Shown here: one piece after another, positions 35,501 through 47,147 of the stretch | Layout of the letters: every line of letters begins with the position of its first letter | Position numbering within the stretch: the stretch's first letter is position 1 | NCBI RefSeq assembly: GCF_027409185.1 | Contig: NC_084462.1 | Span: forward strand, 157,777,490 to 157,841,489 | Length of the DNA: 64,000 bases | Reading direction: 5' to 3' | DNA from: Cynocephalus volans | Lineage: Eukaryota > Chordata > Mammalia > Dermoptera > Cynocephalidae | Notes under the pieces: generated by a model | Databases searched by the model: none | The model's input: the letters and a program-made list of their open reading frames with translations, nothing else | Told to the model about the DNA's origin: nothing | Position numbers and translations under genes: made by a program

Positions 35501-36589
35501 TGTTGTGTATGGTTACTGAAGTCTCTCTATTCTGTTAGCTTTAGAGTCAGCCAGTGATTGCACAGAGATTTCCTCAAACACCTGGGACAACAACAGCAAA
35601 AATCTCCCAGTCTTTGCAGATAGCCTTTGTGTGTGTGTGTTGGGGCATGCTTCAGAACTCATCAGAAAGTTTACAACTCTGCCTTAGCCTTCAACTTCTT
35701 CTTGCACAGAGACCAAAAGTCATCCAAAGGTGAGGGCATAGGGCCTTCTTAAGTTTTTCTTGAGCGTGCACCTAGCCCTGGACCTGCACTTGCCCTCTAG
35801 ATTCCCAGGAATATGTGAGAGCTTTTCAAGCGCCTTGTTTCAAACAGAACCTCATGAAGTGGGAGAGAAGACATCTTCCTGGAAAGGGATTTTGGATAGA
35901 CAAATAACATTTAGAAGCTTTTAACAGGTTACCTGGCTCACGGTCTCTGAGTGAACTGAAGGAGACCAATAGCTGAGAGGCAGCTGTCATGCCAAAGTGA
36001 TGCTGACCAAAGTAGTCAAAAAGTGCCAGTATGCATCTGGTCATCACATCTTAGGCACACGTGTGGTGACAATTTGCAAAAAGTGAGGAGGCAAGTCTGA
36101 AGAAGGGAAGAGAGACATTTTCCCACTACTTTTTCCAAACCATGTGTTTCTTATGGGGCTGGATATGAAGAGAAAGGTTGCAGAATGAGGTGTATCAAAA
36201 CTATCAGGAAGCAATCCAGCCCCTCTTCCAGGGAGCCCTTACCCTCAGCTCCAACTTGCTCTGGCAGTAGCCATTATGGAAAAAAATGTTTTTAAGCAAT
36301 GATTTTTTTGTAAAATCATTGTTGCATATTGATTTCAATGTTATATAACTTCATATAAAGTAAAATAGACATATTATTTCTTTTTCTATGCTCTGGAACT
36401 ATTTAAATAACATTGGAGTTATCTGTATCACTCAGAAAATTCCTCTCTTTTAAAATGATTCCTAGCTTTACCATTTTTATTCAATTACTCAGATGTCTAC
36501 TGGTCCCAATTGCCTTAGAAAGAAAGTATTTTTATAATTTCTAAATTTTCTGTAATAAACATATAATTACCCTGATAATCATGAGGGTA

Positions 36590-36800
36590 TTGAAATATTG
36601 TTAAAATGAGAAAATAAACAGAAATGTGCAAGTGCCAATGTGGAAAAATCTTCAATACAGTATTATTTACAATAAAAACAAGCAAGGAAGCAACTTAAAG
36701 ACTAAATGTTCACAGGGGACTGGTTAAATTATGGGTTTTTTATACAATAAAATATAATGCAGCTATTGAAAGTGATGTTTGGGTATGAGAGGAATAGGAG
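36590..36800 (+). mobile_element. L1 ORF2/3' fragment
   Basis: ACAGGGGACTGGTTAAATTA and ACAATAAAATATAATGCAGC are typical of L1M 3' regions. Confidence 0.6.
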
Positions 36801-37482
36801 TTTCTTTTCTTTTTTTTTTTAATATACATTCCTGAGTTGTCTGGAGTTTTCACACCAGGAATTGTTACTTTTATAATAAATAATATATAATTTTAAAATT
36901 AAAAAACTTTGTTTCCCAAAGCATCTCACTCCCCAACCATTCCTCTAAAGTTTTTGGGTTAGGTAATTGTTTCCCCAGCTGTCATCCAGTGTCCCAGATG
37001 GCAGTGATTAATTCATTTGCCTTTAGATATTTTCAACAAATGCCTCCCAGGTGGTCACTCAGCCTTGGGAGAACTCCCAGTTAGGTGAGATAAAGGCAAG
37101 CCCTTTAAAATAGTCATTCTGGCCACCAAACAGACCAAAATTAACAAACACAATTTTTTAAAATAAGGATTGTTCCACTCTCTCCTAGCAATGGTCCTAG
37201 GAATGCAGACTATTGTCATTAAAGCCACCGCTGATCTGGGGAACAGGGGATGACACCAGTAAATTAAAACACCATAAGGCTCTCTTACTGAGATTCATCT
37301 GTTCTTTATTGTTATTGTTGTTTTCTTCATTAAGCATTCCCCTCATTGCTGGAAGCATTTGGTTAGTTTTCAGAATTCCAAAAAAATAGATTTAGACAAC
37401 TTTCACCAGTTTATTTGTTGCTTTTGTAGAGGAACAGACTTGGAGTTACCTATTATGCCATTTTTATAGATGTCACTCTAGG
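36801..37482. other. gene-free AT-rich stretch
   Basis: No gene or named repeat is seen. Confidence 0.5.
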
Positions 37483-37489
37483 TAGATTT

Positions 37490-37928
37490 CATTTTTAAAA
37501 TTTTTTTTAAAAAGTTATTTATTTATTATTATTTTTTACATTTTAAGATGTTGTTGCAGAGTAGTTTGGGGGGAAGATGGGAGGGGACTGGGGAAGGAAG
37601 TGACCCACAGTTGGTTCCTTTGCTGGCCTGGTTGCAGAGGGTTAGGGAGGGTATGGCTGAGGCCCAATTCTTGTTCAGGAGCCCGGAAGGCTTTTGTTGG
37701 CAGCTTGGTTGTGGCTGGGCTGGATGCAGGCATCAGGAAGGTGTGGCCGAGGCCCTTGGGCCCCCCACCCCAGCCCAGGAGCCCAGGGGGCTTCTGGTGG
37801 TGGCTGGGTCATTTCTGGGCTGGGTGCAGATGTTGGGGAGACATGGTCGAGGCCCCCTTCACCCTCACCCCGGCTTGGGGGCCCAGGGGACATCTGGTGG
37901 CAGCTGAGTCATTGCTGGGCTGGATGCC
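37490..37928 (-). repeat. GC-rich tandem element (about 100-base units) with A/T-rich end
   Basis: Three to four units of about 100 bases, each containing GGCTGGRTGCAG...CCGAGGCCC...GGAGCCC...GGCTTCTGGTGG-like blocks, lie at 37,610-37,928. The left end is AT-rich and reads as a tail on the reverse strand. TAGATTT occurs on both sides (37483-37489, 37929-37935). The surrounding DNA is AT-rich L1. Frames of 112-119 codons across it follow from the repeat and are not called. Confidence 0.65.
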
Positions 37929-37935
37929 TAGATTT

Positions 37936-38272
37936 TAGATTTAAATGTAAAATGCAAAAAACAAAACTTTTAGAAGATAGTGAGATGAATATCCTCAATT
38001 CCTCAGGGCAGGGAAGTATTTCTTATATATAATGCAAGTAATGCTAACTTTCTGGAAAGATATAGGCAAATTTTACTAAATTAAAATTTTAAGAACTCTT
38101 GTTCATCCAAGAACACTATAAAGAGACTAAAAAGGCAAGCCACAAAACAGAAGCAGAAATTGCAACAACTATAACTGATAAAAACCCTTATTCATATATC
38201 CTTCAAATCAATCAGAAAAAGACAGCCCAAAAGAAAAATTAATAAATGACCTGAATACATACTTTAAAAAAA
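37936..38272 (+). mobile_element. L1 ORF2 C-terminal fragment
   Basis: AGAACTCTTGTTCATCCAAG and CAAATCAATCAGAAAAAGAC are plus-strand L1 landmarks. Confidence 0.6.
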
Positions 38273-39179
38273 TGAACTAGTACTTCCAGTTTCTGGTCTT
38301 GACATGTAAGGAGCTTAGAAGTGGGCACTCTGTACTAACAAGTAAAAATCTGAACAAACTGAAAAAGCAACAAATCTTTTTTAGATCTTTAAGAGAATTT
38401 AGGTCAAATGGCAAAACACTGCTCCCAAAATTGAAGAGACAGGCAAATAGGCACAGAGAAACACAACTTACTGGAGCAGAAACCTCTGTGGGAGCCAGTG
38501 CTGGGACAGGAAAACTTGAATTGTAATTGACTAATTGATAGGGGCTCCATGTGGACAAGTTTGAGAGTTAAAAACTCTAGGGACTTTGTCGCTGGGGCCA
38601 GCACAGTTTTGTGCGTTTTACCTCTACTGGGTTCTCACAGGGAATATGGAAGAAAAATCCCCTGGTGCTTTCAGCAGTGAAAGGGGAAAAGAAACCATTG
38701 TAAAATATGTCAGAGCACTCTCCTTAACAGGCCTGACCTTTGGAGAAGCTATTTTACCAAAGCCTACCTTTGGGGTTTTATCAGAGCCTAACCTACCTGG
38801 GGAAAGGGAAATACCCAGCTCCGCTTCCTCGACCCTTCCACATGGGAAGAAGAAATATGCAACTCCAGTCCCCTCTAGACAGTCTGTCTCTCCTAAGGAG
38901 GAAAAACAAACTTAGATGCACTGGTAAAATTCATAGTCCAGGGGAACAAGCTCACTAAAAGACTGGGACCCAATCAGCAGACTATACGAGGTGTCCCCGC
39001 CCCCCATACCTTACCCACTGCATTGCTAAAGGCCTATTTACCCAGTACGTTATGACCACCTTTCAGCAGACAATTACAAGGCATAATAAAAGGAAGAAAA
39101 AACAGTTTGAAGAGACTGAACAAGCATCAGAACTAGAGTCAGATACGGCATGAATGTTAGAATTATCATACCAGGAATT

Positions 39180-39268
39180 GTTTTCTTTTGCTGGCCAGTA
39201 CAGGGATCAAACCCTGGACCCTGGTGTTATGAGCACCATGCTCTAACCAACTGAGCTAACTGGCAAGT
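39180..39268 (-). mobile_element. tRNA-Ile-derived SINE monomer
   Basis: The reverse strand reads AGTTAGCTCAGTTGGTTAGA, CATAACACCAGGGTCCAGGG and TTTGATCCCTGTACTGGCCA. Confidence 0.92.
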
Positions 39269-39816
39269 TCATCCAATCAAGAATTTTTAAAGACTGTGTT
39301 TAATATGCTAAGGGATTTAATGGAAAAAGTAATCTGCAAGGACAGATAGATAATGTAAGCAAGAGATGGAAATTCTAAGAAAGCATCAAAAAGAAATGCA
39401 AGAGATAAGAAACACTGTAACAGAAATGAAGAATGCCTTTGATGGGCTCATTAGTAGACTGGACACAGCTGAGGAAAGAATCTCTGAGCTTAAGGATGTG
39501 ACAACAGAAATTTCCCAGACTGAAAACCAAAGAGAAAAACAACTGAAAAAAATTAGAACAGAATATACAGGAACTGTGAGACAACAACAAAAGGTATCAC
39601 ATCCACATAATGTGATTACCAGGAAGAGAAAGAAAGGAATAGAAGCAATATTTGAAGCAATAATGACAGAAGTTCTCCCAAATTAATATCAGACACCAAA
39701 CCACAGATCCCGGAGGCTCAGAGAACACCAAGTAGGTAGGATAAATGCCTAAAAACAAAAAACACTACACCAAGACATATCATATTCAATCTGCAGAAAA
39801 TCAAAGATAAAGAAAA

Positions 39817-39922
39817 GGCCTGGCTGGTTAGCTCAGTTGGTTAGAGTGTGGTGTTGCTAACACCAAGGTCAAGGGTTCAGACCCAGCCAGCCACCAAAAA
39901 AAAAAAAAAAAAAAAAAAAACC
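39817..39922 (+). mobile_element. tRNA-Ile-derived SINE monomer with TSD and poly(A)
   Basis: GGTTAGCTCAGTTGGTTAGA and AACACCAAGGTCAAGGG, then a poly(A) tail. AGATAAAGAAAA flanks it at 39805-39816 and 39923-39934. The perfect duplication suggests a young insertion. Confidence 0.95.
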
Positions 39923-40875
39923 AGATAAAGAAAAACAATCTGGAAAGAAGCCAGAGAGAAAAAAATGTGTTACCTGTAAAGGAGCAAAGAAAAGACTTAC
40001 ATCTAACTTCTCCGCAGAAAATACATATGCAAGAAAAGAGTGGTGTGAAATGTTTAATATGTTGAGAGAAAAAACCTACCAACCTGTAATTCTGTACCCT
40101 TCAAATTATCCTTCAAAAGTGAAGGAAAGATAAATGCTTTCTCAGACAAACGAATATTGAGGGGATTTGCAGTCAGTAGTTTCCTGCTTTGCAAGAAATG
40201 TTAAAAGAAGTTCTTCAGAGAGAAGGAAAATGATATAGGTCAGAAATTCAGATCTACATGAAGGAAAAAAAGAGCACTGAGGAGTGAATAAGTGAAGGTA
40301 AAATAAAAACTTATATTTCTCTTATTCTTAATCTAATAACAGTTTGTTCCAAGTAATAATGGCAACAATGTATCCAGTTATGTGTGTGTGCTTATGTATT
40401 CCTATGTGTAGGTGAAATAAATGACAGAAATGATACAAGGGATGGGAGAGAGGAATCAAGAATATTTTATTATAAGGTACATGTACTACTTCCAAAGCAG
40501 TATGGTGTTATTCGAAAATGGACTTGGATTAGTTGTACACATATATTGCAAACTCTAGGGCAACCGCTAAAAAAATTTTTTTAAAAGGAAGCATAGTTGA
40601 CGTGCTAAGAAAGGAGAAAAAATGGAATCATATAAAATGCTCAGTTAAAACCACAAAAGGCAGCAACAGGATGAAGACAAAAATAAGAACAAATAATAAG
40701 GGCAGAAAATTGAAAACAGTAACAAATATGGTAGATATTAATCAAAAAATACCTATAATTACTTTAAATGTCAATGGTCTATATTCACTAATTAAAAGAC
40801 AGAGATCGTTAGAGTGAATCAAAAAAAGAAGATCCAAAGATATGTTGTCTACAGGAAGCCCCTTTAAATATAAGG

Positions 40876-41005
40876 AGTTGGCTGGTTAGCTCGGTTGGTC
40901 AGCACATGGTGTTGATAACACCGAGATCCAGGGTTTGATCCCTGTACTGGCCAGCCACTATCAACCAACCAACAAAAAACAATAAATAAATAAATAAACA
41001 CATAC
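40876..41005 (+). mobile_element. tRNA-Ile-derived SINE monomer
   Basis: GGCTGGTTAGCTCGGTTGGT, TGATAACACCGAGATCCAGG and TTTGATCCCTGTACTGGCCA, then an A-rich (AAAT) tail. It interrupts L1 ORF2. Confidence 0.92.
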
Positions 41006-41581
41006 AGATTAAAAGTAAAGGGATGAAGAAAGATATACCATGATAATGCTAATCAAAAGAAAATGGAACTAGCTATATTAGTTTCAGACAGAGCAGACTT
41101 CAGAGCAAAGTTATCAGAGATAAAGAGAGGCACTACATATAGTAAGGAGGTCAATACTCCAAGAAGACATAACAATCCTTAATGTATATGTGCTGAAAAA
41201 CCGTGTAAAAATATGCAGGGCAAAAACTGATAGAACTGCAACAAAAAACAGATAAATCCATTATTATAGTTGATGATTTTAACAACCCTATCAAAAATGG
41301 CCAGATCCAGGAGGCAGAAAATTGGTGAGGACATAGTTGAATTCAACAGTACCATCAATCAACTGGATATAATTGACATCTATCAACTACTTCAACATCA
41401 GCAAAATACACATTCTTTTCAAGCTCACATGCGGCATTCACAAAGAAAGACCATATTCTGGGCCATAAAACACACCTTAACAAATTAAAAATAATAGAAA
41501 TCATACAAATTATGCTCTCAGACCACAGTGGAATTAAACTAGAAATCAATAATATAAAGACAGCTGGAAAATCCCAAAATG

Positions 41582-41663
41582 TGAGGGTACTTCGAAAAGT
41601 TCATGGAAAAATAGAATTGAAAAATAATACAAATCTTTCCATGAACTTTTTGAAGTACCCTCA
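41582..41663. mobile_element. 82-base mariner-type MITE
   Basis: Ends TGAGGGTACTTCGAAAAGTT and its inverted copy; the terminal repeats match at 26 of 27 bases. TG on the left and TA on the right fit a mutated TA target duplication. It splits L1 ORF2 sequence. Confidence 0.8.
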
Positions 41664-42689
41664 TATCTGGGGATTAAATGACACACTTTTAAATAACACA
41701 CAAGTTAAAGAAGAAATCTCAAGAGAAATTTTAAAATAGTTTGAATTAAATGAAAATAAAAATACAACATAAAAATTTGTGGGATGCAGCTAAAGCAGTG
41801 CTTAGAGGGAAATTTATAATTTTAAATTATAAATTGATTGCATATATTAGAAAAGGAAAAATCTAAAATCATCGATTTAAGCTTCTACCTTAGGGAACTA
41901 TAAAGAGAAGAGCAAATTAAATCAAAGTAAGCAGAAGAAAACAAGTAATAAAAATTAGATCAGAAATCCATGAAATTTAAAACAAGAAATTAATCAAAAA
42001 AGTTAAAACCAAAAGCTGCTTCTTTTAAAAGATCAACAAAATTGATAAGCCTCCTAAAATTTGTATGGATACTCAAGTATCCCATAGTCAAAACAATCTT
42101 GAAAAATAAGAACAAAGCAGGAAGACTCAGACTTCCTGATTTTAAAACTTACTCCAAAGCTACAATAATCAAAGCTGTGTGGTACCAGTATAAGGACAGA
42201 CATGTAGACAAATGGAATAGAATAGAGAGCCCAGAAATAAAACCTCACATATTGAGTCAAGTGATTTTTGACAAGAGTGCCAAGACCATTCAATGGGAAA
42301 AGGACAATCTTCTCAAGAAATGGTGCTGGGAAAACTGGATATCAACATGCAAAATAATGAACTTGGATCTTTACCTAACAACATGCAGAAAAATTAAGTC
42401 AAAATGGATCGAAGACCTAAATGTCATACCCTAAAACTATAAAACTGTTAGAAGAAAACATAGTTTTGTGATGGTAGATTTGGCAATTAATTTTTGGATA
42501 TGACACCAAAGGCACAGGCAACAAAAGAAACAATAGATACATTGAACTTTATGAAAATTTTAAAAGTCTGTGCTTCAAAAGATACTCTCAACAGAGTAAA
42601 AAGGTGATCCACACAGTGGGAGAAAATATTTGCAAATCATATTTCTGATAAGGGATTAATATCCAGAATATAAAGAGAACTCCTAAACT

Positions 42690-42691
<2 letters not shown>

Positions 42692-42742
<51 letters not shown>
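42692..42742. repeat. (CA) dinucleotide run
   Basis: Uninterrupted AC repeat of about 25 units inside the L1 relic. Confidence 0.98.
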
Positions 42743-42747
<5 letters not shown>

Positions 42748-43399
42748 ACCCTCAGAAATGGGCAAAGGACTTTAATAGATATTTCTCCAAAGAAGATATA
42801 TAAATGGTCAATAAGCTCATGAAAAGACACTCAACATCACTAATTATTAGAGAAATGCATATCAAAACTATAATGAGATACTACCTTTTACCCATTAGAA
42901 TATCTACTATCAAAAAAAATAAAAATAATATAAAAAGATAACAAATATTGGCAAAGATGTGGAGAAAATGGAACACTTGTGCACTGTTGGTGGGAATACA
43001 AAATGGTACAGCTACTGTGGAAAACAGCATGGCAATTCCTCAAAATGTGAAAAATAGAATTACCATAGGATGCAGCAATTCCACTTCTAGATATATACCC
43101 CAAAGAATTGAAAGCAGCGTCTTGGAAAGACATTTGTACACCCAGGTTCATAGCAGCATTATTCACCATAGCTAAAATGTGGAAGGAACCCAAGTGTTGA
43201 CTGACAGATGAATGGACAAGCAAAATGTGGTATATGCACACAGTAAATATTATTCAGCTTGAAAAAGGAAGGGAATTCTGACATGTGCTATAACATGGAT
43301 GAACCTTGAGGACATTATGCTAAGTGAAATAAGCCAGTCACAATAAGACAAATACTGTATGATTCCACTTATATAAGGTAAAAGGGGCTTTGCATTAGG

Positions 43400-44450
43400 G
43401 TTCACTCTTGGTGTTGCATATCTATGGGTTCGAACAAATGTATAATGACATGTATCCACCATTATAGTATCATAGAGAGTATTTTCACTGCCCTAAACAC
43501 TCTCTGTGCTTCTGCTAGTCATTCCTCCCAATCCCCTAACACCTGGCAACCGCTGATCCCTTTTTTACTGTCTCCATAGTTTTGCTTTTTCCAGAATGTC
43601 ATGTAGTTGGAATCATACAATATGTAGGCTTTCAGGTTGGCTTCTTTCACTTAGTAATACATATTTAAGTAGCCTCTATGTCTTTTCATGGCTTGATATC
43701 TCATTTCTTTTTAGTGCTGAATAATATTCCATTGATTGGATGTACCACAGTTCATTTGTCCATTCACCTACTGAAGGACACCTTGGTTCCTTCCAAGTTT
43801 TGGCCATTATGAATAAAGCTGCTATAAACAGCTATGTGCAGGTTTTTCTGGGAACATACGTTTTCAATTTATTTGGGTAAATACCAAGGAGCGTGACTGT
43901 TGAATTGTATGGTAAGAGCATGTTTAGTTTTGTAAGAAACTGCCAAGCTGTCTTCCAGTGTGGCTATACCACCTGCATTTTCATCAGCAATGAATGCGAG
44001 TTCCTGTGGCTCCACATCCTTGCCAGCAATTGGTGCTGTCAGTGTTTTGGATTTCGGCAGTTCTAATAAGCGTGTAGTGGTATCTCATTATTGTTTTATT
44101 TTGTGACTACCTAATGCTGAATATTTTTATGTGCTGATTTGCCATCTGTACATCTTCTTTGGTAAGGTTTCTGTTAAAATCAGGTTGTTTTAGTTTTCTT
44201 ACTGTTGAGTTTTAAGAGTTCTTTGTACGTTTTGGAGAACAGTATTTTATCAGATGTGTCTTTTGCGAATATTTTCTTCTATTCTGTGGCTTGTCTTCTC
44301 ATCCTCTCAACATTGTCTTTTACAGGAGAGAAGTTTTTAATTTCAGCAAAGTCCAGCTTACCAATTGTTTCTTTCATGGGCCATGTTTTTGGTGTTGTAT
44401 CTGTCATGCCCAAGGTCATCTTGGTTTTCTCCTATGCTATCTTCTAGCAT
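43400..44450 (-). mobile_element. antisense L1M ORF2/3' fragment
   Basis: CCTGGCAACCGCTGATCC, TTTTCCAGAATGTCATGTAG, GAATAAAGCTGCTATAAACA, TACCAAGGAGCGTGAC and TTATCAGATGTGTCTTTTGC are antisense L1M landmarks. Confidence 0.85.
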
Positions 44451-44454
44451 CCAA

Positions 44455-45053
44455 ACCATAGCACTAATAATAAAAAACTAGAAAGAACTCAAATGTCCAC
44501 CAACCAAGATCAATTAATTTATGGCACAGTCAAACAATGGAATACCATAGAGCAAGGACAATCAGTAAATTACAACTGCATACCATGACACAGATGAATG
44601 CTAAAAGTACAATGTTGAGTAAAAGAAGCCAGACATGAAAGTATACACACACACACACACTCTCTCACACTGTTTCCTTTTATGTACACTTAAAAAACAA
44701 ATCCGACCAGACCAAACCATATTGATTAGGGATGAACAATCAGGTGGTACAAGTATAAAGCAAAGCAAGGAGGATTGCCCTTAAAGTCAGGATGGGGTAT
44801 CTCTACGGGGAGGGGAGCTGGAAGAGAAAGGGATGTGATTGGAAAACAACACAGGGAAACTTCTGGTGATGATATTCTACTTCTTTTTTTTTTATTTTAT
44901 TATGTCGATATACATTGTGGCTGATTATTGTTGCCCATCACCAAAACCTCCCTCCCTCCTCCCTCCCCCCCTCCCCACCACCAATGTCCCCTCTGTTTGC
45001 TTGTCATATCAACTTCAAGTAATTGTGGTTGTTATATCTTCTTCCCCTACCCG

Positions 45054-45084
<31 letters not shown>

Positions 45085-45375
45085 TGTGAATTATATATTA
45101 ATTTTTAGCTCCCACCAATAAGTGAGAACATGTGGTATTTCTCTTTCTGTGCCAGACTTGTTTCACTTAATATAATTCTCTCAAGGTCCATCCATGTTGT
45201 TGTAAATGGCAGTATTTCATTCGTTTTTATAGCTGAGTAGTATTCCATTGTGTAGATGTACCTTTCTTGACTTGGGTAGTGGTTACACAAGAGTTTGCTT
45301 TATGACTGTGCACTATATAGCTCATTTGTGTTTTATATATACTTTCCTGCACAAAGTTAATAAAGATTATTAACT
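44455..45375 (+). mobile_element. plus-strand L1M 3' end, interrupted by a younger L1
   Basis: CAAATGTCCACCAACCAAGA, TGGAATACCATAGAGCAAGG and AGTAAAAGAAGCCAGACATG are followed by 3' UTR to 44,883. The 3' UTR resumes at about 45,269 (TTGACTTGGGTAGTGGTTAC). Confidence 0.7.
44884..45268 (-). mobile_element. young 5'-truncated L1 3' end, nested
   Basis: Begins with poly-T (the reverse-strand poly(A)) and a C-rich tract (CCTCCCTCCTCCCTCC), then AAGTGAGAACATGTGGTATT and AGGTCCATCCATGTTGTTGT. It sits inside an older L1 3' UTR of opposite strand. Confidence 0.82.
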
Positions 45376-45389
45376 TTATTAATAAAGAG

Positions 45390-45478
45390 GGCTGGACATT
45401 GAGCTCAGTTGGTTAGAGCATGGTGCTGATAACACTAAGGTCCAGGGTTCAGCAGCCACAAACAAACAAACAAACAAA
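45390..45478 (+). mobile_element. tRNA-Ile-derived SINE monomer
   Basis: TGAGCTCAGTTGGTTAGAGC, GATAACACTAAGGTCCAGGG and a (CAAA) tail. It lies directly after an L1 3' end. Confidence 0.88.
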
Positions 45479-45479
45479 A

Positions 45480-46660
45480 GATTATGAAACAAAGAAAAGG
45501 TTCATTACTGAAAACAGAACAAGTACAACAGTGCTCATTTCAAGACCCTGGGCCCGGGGTCCTAAAGACAGGATCTTCACTTTGTGGCCCAGAGAAACCT
45601 AGTAGGAAAGCCATATTTCTGCCCCATGAGTGTCAGCGTGGGAATGGGGGGGAGGTTCTTCAGCCTCAGTAAAATATTGATACGAAGACCCACATATTCT
45701 TCGATGATCTAATCCCGCAGGGCCTCAGCCAGGCTCAAGACAGAATTGAGATGACGCCTCACAGGCTTCCAACCCCCACATCTGTCTGGAAATACTGTTT
45801 AGTTCAATTCTGGGTGAAGAAACCCTCCCTCTCAAGTGTCTCCAGAGTTCCAGCACAACAGTGGGGCATCCTTTGTGATGTCATCAGCACCTGCCTCTGA
45901 CCTCACCCACCAGAAGTTTCCAATATTGGCAACTGGTCGTGGCTGTTGGTGGTGGATGACAGTGACTGCCCACCAGTCATGAATTTCCCTTCTTCAGGAG
46001 AGAAGTACTAGAAAAAGGCTGCTGCTGGCTAGGAGTACCTACCTGGTGGGGCCTTGGTGAGTGGGACCCAGTCTGAGGCCAGGGCTGAGAGAGGGCAGGG
46101 AGGCCAGGGCTGCCACAGGAGACGGGAGAGACCTGAATTCTCTGCCGTGGGAGGACCCTGACTTCTCCTCTGTGGCCTCACCAACCTGGGGATGCCAGCT
46201 CCCCATGAGGGGCAGTGCTGTGTGTCTAGACCTAAGCCTGAGGCCTCTCCTCTCCAGAAACCCACAACCCTGTGTCTGCTTAGACAAAGGACACTGGAAA
46301 AATGGTTTTCCATCCCAATACATCGCCCTCCTACCTACATTCTTCACAGGAAATCAACTTCCCTTTTTTCTGGGAAGACAGGTTAGAGTACGTGATAGAA
46401 GCCCAAGCTCCCCAAATGGACCCACTTTCTTAGAGAGTCTTCATTTGTTTTGGGGAACAGGAAATACCTTAGAGTACCTGGATTATCATTTAAAGTGTGA
46501 ATAGTGTCTTGGTTCTACCTTGAAAATACTGTCCCCATGGCATAAGTTTATATTCTGGATCCTACAGCAAAATCTACAGTCTAACTCCCATCACCTACAA
46601 GCCTACTGCCCCCTGGTTACCTCTGCCTGGCAGCCTCCCCCAGCACCAGGCCTTGGGGTG
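45480..46660. other. gene-free stretch
   Basis: Unique-looking DNA. Overlapping 94-147 codon frames on both strands near 46,030-46,500 have no support from motifs or splice structure. Confidence 0.5.
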
Positions 46661-46666
46661 ACAGGA

Positions 46667-47147
46667 TGTTGGAAAAATAGAATAGTTTAATCAGGCCCCC
46701 TTGCCTCAGGTCCAGTTGGGTGTGGTGCAGCACATTCTTTGTAAACAAATTGTGTGTGTGGGTAGAGTTAGTGCACATGCATGCCAATGTATCTTTTTAG
46801 TTTTGTTGCTATGCTGGTGTGTTGTTCAGTTGTGTGGAGACGCGGCTGGGAACTGCTGGCCTGCAGAGAGCTCACATCTAAAAATATAGCATGTTTACTT
46901 TGCTGGCAGCTGCTCAGTTTTTCTTTGGACTTTGCCAGTAGCAGTTGAGTTTCTGAGTTTCTCTTTGGACTGCCTAGCTCTGAGAAGTGTGTGTGCAGAA
47001 ATAAAGACGACTCTTTCTTCAACCAAAGCTCCAAGGGCCTTTTTTCATGTTACCTGGCTCTTAGACCTGCATGTGAAGGGTTTATAACCCAGTCTGGACA
47101 ACGAGCTTGAGGGATCTGTGAGCTCCAGACCCAGCCCTAGCTCTACA
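46667..47147 (+). mobile_element. probable solo LTR of an endogenous retrovirus
   Basis: About 481 bases start TGTTGG and end CTACA, with CAGGA before and CAGGG after as a possible duplication. A TATA-like AAAATATA lies near 46,882 and an AATAAA at 47000-47005, with about 140 bases after it as expected for U5. No gag, pol or env sequence is adjacent. The family is not recognised. Confidence 0.55.

Larger units (their letters stand above)
30385..36270 (-). mobile_element. near full-length antisense L1M element (relic)
   Basis: Left to right: 3' UTR/ORF2 end (30,385-31,860), reverse transcriptase region (32,080-32,400), ORF2 N-terminal part including endonuclease (32,600-33,900), ORF1 (about 34,400-35,250), and 5' UTR-like DNA to about 36,270. 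Landmarks on the plus strand: TCTGTTAGGTCTAGTTGGCT, GGTATGCTTGATGGTGTCCC, TTCAAGTTCACTGATTCTTC. Frames are broken throughout, so it is inactive. A SINE (32,420-32,586), an LTR-like piece (31,900-32,050) and a (CCA) run sit inside it. Confidence 0.8.
38273..43380 (+). mobile_element. plus-strand L1M with 5' UTR, ORF1 remnant and internally deleted ORF2
   Basis: 5' UTR-like DNA at 38,273-39,360. An ORF1 remnant at 39,366-39,686 encodes a charged coiled-coil-like stretch of 106 residues. ORF2 begins near 40,740 with the endonuclease N-terminus (Thr-Leu-Asn-Val-Asn-Gly), continues to about 42,050, then jumps to C-terminal sequence (WYQYKD, KWNRIE). The reverse transcriptase is missing. The 3' UTR ends near 43,380. 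Three SINEs, a (CA) run and a MITE are nested within. It is a non-functional relic. Confidence 0.8.

Noticed and set aside
39366-39686. A host coiled-coil protein gene of 106 residues
   Set aside because: It is the ORF1 remnant of the surrounding L1.
39817-39922. A functional tRNA-Ile gene
   Set aside because: The body lacks an intact anticodon and T-arm, and has a poly(A) tail and target duplications, so it is a SINE.
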